A DNA stretch of 64,000 bases from Myxococcales bacterium (GTDB lineage Bacteria > Myxococcota_A > Polyangia > Polyangiales > JADJMO01), in assembly GCA_016709545.1 (NCBI GenBank), contig JADJMO010000010.1, positions 62,001-126,000 of the forward strand, read 5' to 3'. The notes beneath the pieces are model-generated. The model ran no database searches, had not been told where the DNA came from, and was given only the letters and a program-made list of their open reading frames with translations. The position numbers and the translations under genes were made by a program. This document shows positions 18,009 through 26,756 of the stretch, piece by piece (the first letter of the stretch is position 1; each line of letters opens with the position of its first letter).

Positions 18009-21000
18009 TTAGAGCGCGACGAACTCTTCGTCCCCGTACACGCCGACGTAGCTGCGGAGCAGCTGGCCCGAACAGAGGCCCAGCCAACCGCAGCGGTCGG
18101 CGTGTCGGCATTTCACGGTCGACGTGCGGATGCCGGTGGCCGGGCTCGGACCGCGGCGCAGCGCCACGAGGGCCGCCGCGCGGGGCGGTTCGACCTCGTG
18201 CAGGGCGGCGTGCAGCACGCACGGCGCGAGCCCCGCCACGCTCGCGAGCGCGCGCACGTCGAGCGAGGTGGCGACGAGCGCGGCGGCCACCGCGCGCTGG
18301 GGCAGCGACACCCGATGGAACGCGTCGTCGGGCGACTCGGTGTCCGGGAACGGCAGGTCCGCCGCGAACGGCAGCGCGCGCTGCTGCGCGAGCGCGACGA
18401 TCGTGGGGAGCGCGGCGAGCACGCGCGGGGTCAGCACGGTGTGCAGCGTCACGGGCACGGCGCGCGACGCGAGCGCGTCCAGCGCCGCGATCACGCGGTC
18501 GAACGCGCCGCTGCGGCCGACCACTGCGTCGTGTGTGGCGGCGTCCGCGCCGTAGACCGGGACGTGGAAGCGCAGTCGCTCCGGCGCGACGGCCAGGATC
18601 TCGTCGAGCAGCGCCGCGTCGAGCCGCGTGGTCGGGCCGTGCAGCTCCACCGACGCGAAACCCCGCTCGCGCGCGGCGGCGAGCAGCGGGACGATCGAGG
18701 GGAACGCCAGCGGGTCGATGCCCGTGAGCCGCAGCGCGCGCTGGCCCTCTGCTGCTCCCTGCTCGATCGACCGGAGCAGGGCCCCCGGGTCGGGCGCCGA
18801 CACGCGCGCGAGCGGGATCGAGCAGAACTCACAGCCCTGTCCACACGGGCTGTCGAGCTGCAGCTTGAGCTCCGGAGCGGCATCCCGCGCCTCCTCGAAC
18901 ATCGGCAGCCGGCGCGCCGCGCGCGCGCCGCCGGTGAAGTCGAGCAACCAGGGGGCGCCACCGTTGCGCGGGATCTCCCCGACGAGCGCTCCTTGCCGCT
19001 CGACACGGAGCGCGTGCGGCGCGCGGATCACGCGGTCGCCCCGGGTGAGCACCTGCACCACGCTCGCGCGGAACTGGGCGAACGCCGCGCTCGCGCGCGC
19101 GCCCGGATCGAGCCCGAGGTTGTCGTGCGAGAGCACCCGCTCGTAGACGAAGCCCTCACCGTCGCGCACGGCACCCTCGAGGAGGGCGAACTGCCCGTCC
19201 TCGCCGAGCACCGCGACCGAGCGCAGGGCCCGATCGAGCGCGGCTGCGTAGGTCGGCCGCTCTGCGGCGATGGCGGCGAGCGTGCGGCGCCCGAGCTCCG
19301 CGGTCGCCTCGCACCCGGGCGAACACGGGAAGTGCGAGAACGCCCGCAGGTGGGCCGCGACCCAGTTGCGCTCGGGTCCGAAGCTCCGGTCGCCCTGCGC
19401 CTCGGCGAGCCGCCGGACCAGCGCGCGATCGCTCTGCTCGGCGCTGTCGGCGAAGGCCTCGACGCAGCACGCCGGATACCCGAGCAGCGCGCCCATCCGC
19501 AGCACGAGCGGGCGTCGGTCGTGGAAGCTCGCGACCGACGCGGGCTCGAGCGCCATCGCCTCGGCCACGATCTCGGGTGTGGGCGCGACGAACGCGATCG
19601 TGCGGGGCCCCTCGGCGAACACCGCGGCGAAGAGCCCCGCCTCGCGGGCCACGGTGGCCGTGCGCTCCGCCTCTTCGCGCGAGGGTCGCTCCTTCTTCAT
19701 GAGCTCGCGGAGGCCCGCGCGGAGCTGCACCTGCTCGCGATCGGGGCTGCCGCCGACCGAGTCGGCCCACGACCGCTGCGCGGCGGCGCTCGTGACCTCG
19801 CCGCCACGGATCGGCCGCAGCTCGTCGACGCCGTACATCTCCGCGTAGGTGGTGCGGATCCCGTAGCAGCGGCGGTCGAGCTCGCAGGTCGCGCAGACCG
19901 GCGCCTTGGTGAACCCGGTCGCGCGCGCGCGCTCTTCGTCGGGCAAATCGTGGGCGAAGTGCGCCTCGCGGAGCCCGAGCGGCAGGTAGCACGCGGGCAC
20001 CCCGCACTTGGACTCGAACCCCGTCCACACGAGCCCGCGCTCGAGCGCCGCCGTGTGCGCGGCCTCGAGCGCCCAGGCCACGTCGGAGAACCGCGGGATG
20101 AGCTTGGTGTCGCGGGGGACGTTGTCGGTCGAGGCGGCGACGAACGAGAAGTTCGCGTCGACCCTGGCGTCCGGCAGGCCCGCGCAGAGGACGTCGCGGA
20201 CGAACGCCGGCAGGGTCGGCAGCTCGGCCACGTTGTAGCCGCACAGCACGAAGTTGAGGCGCACCGCCACGCCGCCCGCGAGCAGGTTCCGGATGCCGGC
20301 CACCGTGCGCACGAACGTGCCGGGGGCCGCGGTGACCCGGTCGCACACCGCGGCGGTCGTGCCGTGCAGGCTCACGAACGCGCGCGTGAGCCCGGCGCCC
20401 ACGAGCTCCGCCGCGAACGCCGGGTCGGCCATCTTGATGGCGTTGGTCTGCAGCTCGAGGTCGCGCACGCCGACCTCGCGGGCGAAGCGCAGGTACTCGA
20501 CGACCCGCGGGTTGAGCGTGGGCTCGCCCCCCGAGAGCTCGAGGGTCGCGCCGCGCTCCGCGACGTCCCGGATCTCGCGCTCGATGATCTCGTGATCGAT
20601 CGGCGGCAGCTCGCGCGACACGAAGCAGAAGTCGCACGCCTGGTTGCAGTGGAAGTTGATGCGCACGATGCGGCGCTCGAGCACCCTCTCGCCGGAGTCG
20701 ACGAAGAAGCTGCTGCGATACTCGGAGAGCACGCGCGTGCGCTCACGGCTCAGGGGCACGAGGCCCTCGATCGGGTCGCGCTCGGTGAGCGGACGCACCT
20801 GCGCCGCCACGCGGCTCGCGAGCGGCGTGAGCGGCCCCGGACACACCGAGCGGAGGACGCACCCCTCGCAGGCGGCGATGCGCTGGTGCTGGCCGGTGTC
20901 GCGCGCCACGAGGGCCGGCCCGGTGCGCAGGATCGCGCGCACGCGCCCGGGGTCGGCGAACAGACACGGCGGCAGCTCGCCGTCGACCGCGGCCACGACC

Positions 21001-23109
21001 GGCAGACCGCTCTCCTCGCTGGCGGCGATCGCGGCCTCGAGCTCGCGCGCCGCGTCGGCGAGGTCGAGCGGGGCGAACCCCGGCGGTCCGGTCGGCACGT
21101 AGCGCGCGACGACGCGGTCGAGGCCCGGCCAGCGCGCACGCGCCCGCGCCACGAGGTCGGCGAGGGATCCGCGGGTCTCCGGGACCAGCGCGACGGCGAG
21201 CTCGGTCGCGACCCCCGCGGCCATCAGGGCGTCGAGCCCGGCGAGCGTGCGCCCGTGCCCGCCCGGGTCGCGCGTGAGGGCGTCGGAGCGTGTGGCGTCG
21301 AGCGTGTTGAGCGCCACGCGCGCGATCGATGCCGAGCGCCGCCACGCCGCCGTGGGCGTCGAACGCGGTCGCGTTGGTCTCGAGCACGATCTCGCGCACG
21401 CCGAGGTCGCGGGCGAGCCGCACGAGGTCGCGCAGGTACCACTCGAGGGTCGGCTCGGCGCCGGTGAGCACCACGGTCTCGACGCCCGCCTGCGCCGCGG
21501 CGCGGACGGCGGCGATCGCGCGGGCGGCGCGCGCGCGGGGCGGGGTGCGCTCCTCGCCGCGGGCGAGGCAGAACGTGCACGCCTGGTTGCAACCGCGACC
21601 GAGGGTGATCTGCTGCGTCGAGGGGCCCTTGCTGGTCGGGCGATCGTTGGGCGCGACGAGCAGGCGGGTGGTCTTTCCTCGCTTGCCGCGCGCGACGCCG
21701 GCGGCCGCGTCGAGCGCCTCCTCGAACACCTCGAAGAGCGCGGCGTCGTCGAGCCCGGCGGCGTCGAGCACCGCGCGGTGCACCTCGGCGACCTTGGCAT
21801 CGACGAAGCGCCAGGGCTGGTCGGCGTCGTAGCCGCGGCGGCGTGCGTCGCTGTCCTCGGGGCGGGCGAACGCCTCGAGCAAGAGGCCGTCGCGCTTCGC
21901 GAGCCAGTAGAGCGGCAGGGTCGGCTGCAGGCGCAGCTGCGAGAGCAGGGCCTTGCCGCGGAACCGCTCGAAGCCGAGGCGGCGCATCGCGTCGGCGTTG
22001 ATGCGCAGATCGGCGAGCGTGGTCCACGGCGTGAACAGGATGAATCCGCCGGTCGGGGTGACGCGGAAACGCTTCGGGAAGCGCTCGGTCCAGTCCTGCA
22101 TCAGGTGGACGACGCGCTCGAGCTGCGCCGCGCTCGACCCCTTGTGGAAGCGCACGAGCTCGGCGTCGGAGAAGTTCTCGAAGCCGATGAGATAGAAGCC
22201 GAGCGGGGTCGGGAAGCGGCCGGCGAGCGCCTCCTCGATCTCGGGGCGCAGCTGCAGGAGGTAGTCCGCGCGCGCCGAGAGCAGCACCTCGCGGTCGCCG
22301 AGCGGCAGCCCGCGGAGCGCGTCCCCGAGCTTGCCGAGGAAGCGGACCGCGTAGTCGTCCTTGATCGCGATCTGCCGGACGCCGGGCCGGTCGCGGAGCA
22401 CGGCCTCGATCTGGCGGACGAGCAGGCCGATCGCCTCCTCCTCGGTCATGCGCTCGTAGGCCTCGACCTCGCAGAACGTGCAGCCGGCGGTGGAGACCTC
22501 GGGCGGCATGGGCACGCCGTCGAAGACGCCGCTCCGGTTCGGCACGTTGCGGTAGGCACAGCCGAGGTTGGCGACCACCACGGCGCGCTCGGGGTTGGCC
22601 ACGTTCTTCGAGAGGGTCCGCCGCGCGCGGTGATCGAAGGCCGCGTCGCCGAGCTCGTCGAGCAGCGCGAGGCGTCGGTTGCTCGTGCGTGTCCGCGCGA
22701 CGGTCTCGCCGGAGCGCACGACGAGGCCGGGCACCTGGTCGAGCGACCGATGCGCGGCGACGGCCTCGACCACGGACCGCGCGACGGCCCGGCTCGGCTC
22801 GACGACGGCCGCCTCGAGCAGACCGCGATGGACGAGGTCGTCGCGCGCCCACCCCACCACCCGGAGCCCGAAGAGCGCGCGGACGAGCTCGTCGGACCAG
22901 GCGCGCTCGAGGAACACGAGGTCGTACCCCTCGAGCCCGGCGCGCAGCTCGCGCAACTGCTCTGCTTCGGGTCGACGCTCCTCGAACAGGTAGTCGACCG
23001 CCTCGGCGTCGTGGCCCGCACGGCGGAGGTCGGTGATCGCGGCGACCTCGACGGCCTCGACGAAGAAGTGGTCGGCCATCTTGTACGGATGAAGAAAGGC
23101 GATCCGCAC
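18009..23109 (-). CDS. Giant protein with four radical SAM domains, interrupted by a frame change
   Basis: The N-terminal reading frame (GTG 23109, 598 residues) switches at a CGCGCGCG tract (21317-21324) into a second frame that continues to 18009, giving about 1,700 residues. Domain order: an N-terminal domain of about 170 residues with a B12-binding-like start (MRIAFLHPYK); rSAM 1 with Cys184, Cys210 and Cys213 in an unusual CX25CX2C; rSAM 2 with CNQACTFC (507-514) and VLTGAEPT; a CX2CX5C motif (CEGCVLRSVC). Then rSAM 3 (CNQACDFC near residue 818, LSGGEPT), CATCELDRRC, and a DUF483-like GYPACCVEAF near 1210. Finally rSAM 4 (CGQGCEFC near 1420, LTGIDPL) and C-terminal CRHADRC. Substrate unknown. 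A -10-like GATACT (23116-23121) lies 6 nt before GTG, suggesting leaderless expression. Divergent from the gene at 23168. Confidence 0.8.
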
Positions 23110-23167
23110 GGTCCGAGTATCGTGGCCCTGCTCCGGTCGGTCAAACCGCTACGATGCACGGTGGGCG

Positions 23168-24967
23168 ATGAAGGCACTCATCAAGGTCGGCTACGGGTGC
23201 AACAACCACTGCACCTTCTGCCACACGCTCGACGTGCGGCACGTCGACGGCGACTCGGCCGAGGTGGAGGCCAAGATCGACCGCGCCGCCGCGCTCGGCC
23301 ACACCATGATCGTGCTCTCGGGCGGCGAGGTGACCATGCGCCCCGAGCTCCTGCGGTGGGCCGCGCGATCGGCGGCGCGCGGACTCGACTTCGGCCTCGT
23401 CACCAACGGCCGCGCCCTCGCCTACCCCGAGCTCGTTGACAAGCTGCTCGCCCTGCGCCTCCGCTACGTCTACCTGTCGCTGCACGGCGGCACGGCGCGG
23501 GTCCACAACCTGCTGGTGCGCGCCGACGCCTTCGAGCAGACCTACCGCGCCATCCAGAACCTCTCCGGCAAGGGGCTCGATTTCACGGTGAACACCGTGG
23601 TCACCCGTCAGAACCTCGACCACCTCCGGCCCGTGGTCGACGCGATGCTGCCATTCACTGACACCGTGCTGAAGTTCTCGATGGTCCAGCCCAAGGGCGG
23701 CGGCGACAAGCACTTCGACCGGCTGATCCCCCCCGTCAGCGCGGTCGCGGCGAAGGTGAAGGACGCGATCGACTACGGCCTCGAGCGCACCCTGGGCCGC
23801 GGCCTCTACGCCCACGACGGCATCCCGTTCTGCCTCTTGCCGGGGCACGAGGAGCGCTACGACGACCTCAAGACCCACCGGTTCGCCACCATGATCGAGA
23901 TCGGCGAGCCGGACTTCTTCCCGGTCGACGACCGCGCCAAGGTGCAGCCGCCTGCGTGCGACGCCTGCGCCATCCGCGGCGCCTGCCCAGGGCTCTACCG
24001 CGGCTACGCCGAGGTCCACGGGGTCGACGAGGTGAAGACCGTGCACGGTGTCCGGTCCAACTCGTTCGACTACGTGTTCGAGCGCGTGGTCGGGTCGCTC
24101 GAGCGTGGGTGCCCGGTCCGGGGCGACGGGCCCACGCCGTGGGACCGCGGCCGCCACGTGTTCGTGCAGAAGGGCGAGCGGGTGGCCCGTTACCGCGCCT
24201 CGACCCGCGATTTCACCGACCTCGAGATCGAGGAGACCAAGCACGCGCTCGGCCAGGTCTACGTCGACGTCTCGCGCAAGGAGGCGCCCGACGACTTCGC
24301 GCGCGACCTGCGCAAGCTCCGGCGCAGCGCGCTCTGTACGGGGTGCGAGAGCGAGCACGCGTGCGCCGGCCTGTTCGAGCTCGTGCGCGCAGACGTCTTC
24401 GGCCCCGACGACGCGCGCGTCCGCGATCTGCTCGCGGGCCTCGAGGGGGCGGTGCTGGATGTCGGTTGCGGCGAGGCGCCGTACGCCGACGTGCTCGCGC
24501 CGCGCATCGCGCAGGGGGCGATCCGCTACCACGGCGTCGAGCCCGAGGCGGCCCGCGTCGAGGCGCTGCGCGCGCGTCTGCCCGGCGCCACGCTGCAGGT
24601 CGGCGTGGCCGAGGAGCTCGCGCTCGGCGCCCGCTTCGACCACGCCCTCGTGCTGCGCTCGTGGAACCACCTGCGCGATCCCGAACGGGTCGTGCGCGCG
24701 CTGCTGGAGCACGTGCGGCCCGGAGGCCAGATCCTGGTCGTCGACAACGTGGCGTTCGGGCTCCTGCGCGCGCCGGACCAAGCTGCTCGTGCGCACGCGG
24801 GCCGCGCTGGGTTCGAGCACCACCGCAACGACGACGCGGAGCGCGCCGCGGCGGTGTTCGCGCGCCACGGCCTCGCGCCCGTCGAGCGGAGAGACGTGGG
24901 CCCAGAGACCAGCAACCAGTGGCTGCTGCGCTACGAGCTGCCGGGCACCGGCTCCATCACCGCGTAG
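23168..24967 (+). CDS. Radical SAM protein fused to a SAM-dependent methyltransferase
   Basis: 599 residues. The N-terminal rSAM domain has CNNHCTFC at residues 11-18, binding the 4Fe-4S cluster and SAM, and VLSGGEVT in place of the usual GGEPT. Two CX2CX5C motifs follow, CDACAIRGAC near residue 262 followed by Gly and YAEVHGVDEV, and CTGCESEHAC near residue 393; this spacing is found in SPASM/twitch auxiliary-cluster regions. From about residue 428 a class I methyltransferase begins (VLDVGCGEAPY, then YHGVEPEAARVEALR and LVLRSWNHL). The same C-terminal motif style is shared with the neighbouring rSAM genes, so they are related. The 3' end overlaps the convergent rSAM gene by 37 bp. Likely a natural-product or peptide/lipid modification enzyme; substrate unknown. 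Confidence 0.85.
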   Translation: MKALIKVGYGCNNHCTFCHTLDVRHVDGDSAEVEAKIDRAAALGHTMIVLSGGEVTMRPELLRWAARSAARGLDFGLVTNGRALAYPELVDKLLALRLRYVYLSLHGGTARVHNLLVRADAFEQTYRAIQNLSGKGLDFTVNTVVTRQNLDHLRPVVDAMLPFTDTVLKFSMVQPKGGGDKHFDRLIPPVSAVAAKVKDAIDYGLERTLGRGLYAHDGIPFCLLPGHEERYDDLKTHRFATMIEIGEPDFFPVDDRAKVQPPACDACAIRGACPGLYRGYAEVHGVDEVKTVHGVRSNSFDYVFERVVGSLERGCPVRGDGPTPWDRGRHVFVQKGERVARYRASTRDFTDLEIEETKHALGQVYVDVSRKEAPDDFARDLRKLRRSALCTGCESEHACAGLFELVRADVFGPDDARVRDLLAGLEGAVLDVGCGEAPYADVLAPRIAQGAIRYHGVEPEAARVEALRARLPGATLQVGVAEELALGARFDHALVLRSWNHLRDPERVVRALLEHVRPGGQILVVDNVAFGLLRAPDQAARAHAGRAGFEHHRNDDAERAAAVFARHGLAPVERRDVGPETSNQWLLRYELPGTGSITA

Positions 24968-26697
24968 CCGTGCGCACGGACGAAGTTCACGTGCAGGCCG
25001 TCGCAGCCCGCGTCGTGCACGCACCCACGGCACCGCAGCGACTTGGTGCGAAAGTGTTCGGTCGTGTAGCGGCGGGCGTAGCGGAAGATCTCGACGCGCC
25101 CGTCGGGACCGGTCATCGCGCTGTCGAACACGACGGGGCGCGCGCGCGACAGACGACCGCTGATGCACGCGGGCACGCCCTCGACCGGCACCTCGCGGGG
25201 GAAGGTCGCGAAGAACGCGCGCAGGTCGACGTCGTGCGCGCTCGCCTCGGTGAGGCGGTCGTAGGTGGGCTGCCGCACCACGAGGCGCGGCGGCGCGCTC
25301 GCCAGCGAGCGTAGCCACGGCTCGTTGTCTCGCGTGAGGTCGACCACCACCTCGAACGCGCCGGCGCCCGCGAGCAGCTCCGCCGCGTGGTGCGCGTGTC
25401 GGCACACCACCCGCGCGAGAGGGAGGCCAGCGATCGTCTCGGTGAGGCCGGTGGGGTCGTCGAGCTCCAGCTCGAGCGCCCGCGCGCCCGGGTAGCGGGC
25501 GACCACGGGCAAGACCTGGGCGAGGGAGGGCGCGCGCACGAAGAGGATCTCGGCGTGGCCGCCGACCTCGTCGAGGGTGGCCGGCACGCGGGTGCGCAAG
25601 GGACCGGCGGGGATCACCGGCAGCCTCCGCCCTCGGGTCGGCGGTGCCTCGGGGACCTGCACCGGGGCCCGCGCGGGCCGGGTCTTGCGGGCGCTGGCCG
25701 GGTCGCCGCCGAACACCGGCGCCTGCTGCGCCTCCCACTCGGTGTCGACGCGCAGCACGGCGAACCGCCGCTGGTCGAGCGTGTCGAGCACGCCCTCGAG
25801 CGTGTCGCACAGCGGCTCGAGGTAGCAGTGCTTGCAGCGCGCCGGCTCGCGGCAGTCGAGCCACTCGCCGCCCTCGATGAGGCGCGCGAACTCCTCCTTG
25901 CGGCCGCGGATCTCGTCCTGCAGCTTGTAAGGGTCTTGGATCAGGTGCTCGTAGCCCTCGAGGTGCTGCGGCGGGAACCGGTTCATCCAGAGGTGCACGT
26001 CGTCGCGCCGCGAGTACGCGAGCGCCTCCTGCAAGTACGGTCGCGCCTCCTCGAGGTCGTAGAACAAGGTCTCGCGGCCGTCGGTGAAGGCGCGCCCGAA
26101 CGGGATGACCTGCAGCAGGTCGAACTCCTTGACGCCCATCTCGGTGTACATGCGCAGCATCTCGGGCAGGTGCCGGACGTTGGCGCGGTTGATGACCACG
26201 TCGATGTTCACGATCGGGCGACCGTCGGCGAGCGCGTGGCGCAACCCCGCGAGCTCCTCCTCGAACGCGCCCTTGGTGCCGACGAGCGCGTCGTGCACCT
26301 TGGCGTTGGGGCCGTGGATCGAGAACGTGATCTCGGAGAGCCCCTCGTCGACCGCGCGCCGCAGGAACTCCCCGTAGGAGAACCGCCGCCCGTTGGTCAC
26401 CGTCTGGATCTTCCGGTAGCCGGCGAGCCGACCGAGGCGCACGAAATCCACGAAATTCGGGTGGATCGTGGGCTCGCCGCCCGAGAGGATGAGCCGCGTC
26501 GCCCCCTTGCGCCGACCGTCGAGGATCTGCGCCTTCACCTCCTCCCGATCGCGCATCTCCCCGGTGTGGGTGTGCGCGTCGAGGCAGAACACGCAGTGGT
26601 CGTTGCAGTCGAAGGTGAGCCGTACCCAGTTGCGCTTCTCGTGGGCCGCGTCCTCGTGGCTCGCGATCTTGCCCTCGCGGACGGGCTCCAAGGACAT
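24931..26697 (-). CDS. Radical SAM protein with degenerate second half
   Basis: 588 residues. The N-terminal rSAM domain has CNDHCVFC (31-38), LILSGGEPTIHP and TVTNGRRFSY. A first CX2CX5C (CKHCYLEPLC) ends this half near residue 290. After a Pro/Arg-rich linker, residues about 370-588 look like another rSAM-type half-barrel without any CX3CX2C motif but ending in its own CX2CX5C (CRGCVHDAGC), followed by the VRAHGY segment. This suggests a domain duplication in which one copy lost SAM cleavage. A TATAGT -10 lies 6 nt before the ATG, so the transcript is probably leaderless. The gene is divergent from the two-rSAM gene at 26757. Confidence 0.83.
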   Translation of the reverse strand: MSLEPVREGKIASHEDAAHEKRNWVRLTFDCNDHCVFCLDAHTHTGEMRDREEVKAQILDGRRKGATRLILSGGEPTIHPNFVDFVRLGRLAGYRKIQTVTNGRRFSYGEFLRRAVDEGLSEITFSIHGPNAKVHDALVGTKGAFEEELAGLRHALADGRPIVNIDVVINRANVRHLPEMLRMYTEMGVKEFDLLQVIPFGRAFTDGRETLFYDLEEARPYLQEALAYSRRDDVHLWMNRFPPQHLEGYEHLIQDPYKLQDEIRGRKEEFARLIEGGEWLDCREPARCKHCYLEPLCDTLEGVLDTLDQRRFAVLRVDTEWEAQQAPVFGGDPASARKTRPARAPVQVPEAPPTRGRRLPVIPAGPLRTRVPATLDEVGGHAEILFVRAPSLAQVLPVVARYPGARALELELDDPTGLTETIAGLPLARVVCRHAHHAAELLAGAGAFEVVVDLTRDNEPWLRSLASAPPRLVVRQPTYDRLTEASAHDVDLRAFFATFPREVPVEGVPACISGRLSRARPVVFDSAMTGPDGRVEIFRYARRYTTEHFRTKSLRCRGCVHDAGCDGLHVNFVRAHGYAVMEPVPGSS

Positions 26698-26703
26698 CGC
26701 GCC

Positions 26704-26712
26704 ACTATAGCA
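26704..26712 (-). promoter_or_regulatory. Extended -10 promoter (TGCTATAGT), leaderless
   Basis: On the minus strand TGC precedes TATAGT, five of six matches to TATAAT, and exactly 6 nt separate it from the ATG at 26697. Transcription would begin at or next to the start codon. Confidence 0.5.
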
Positions 26713-26756
26713 GTCGTGAGCTGGCGGACGTGACGCGCGGATGCGATGATCGCCGC

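Noticed and set aside
26698..26756. Possible RiPP precursor in intergenic gaps of the rSAM island
   Set aside because: The gaps at 23110-23167 and 26698-26756 are only 58-59 bp and contain no start-stop pair with core-peptide features.
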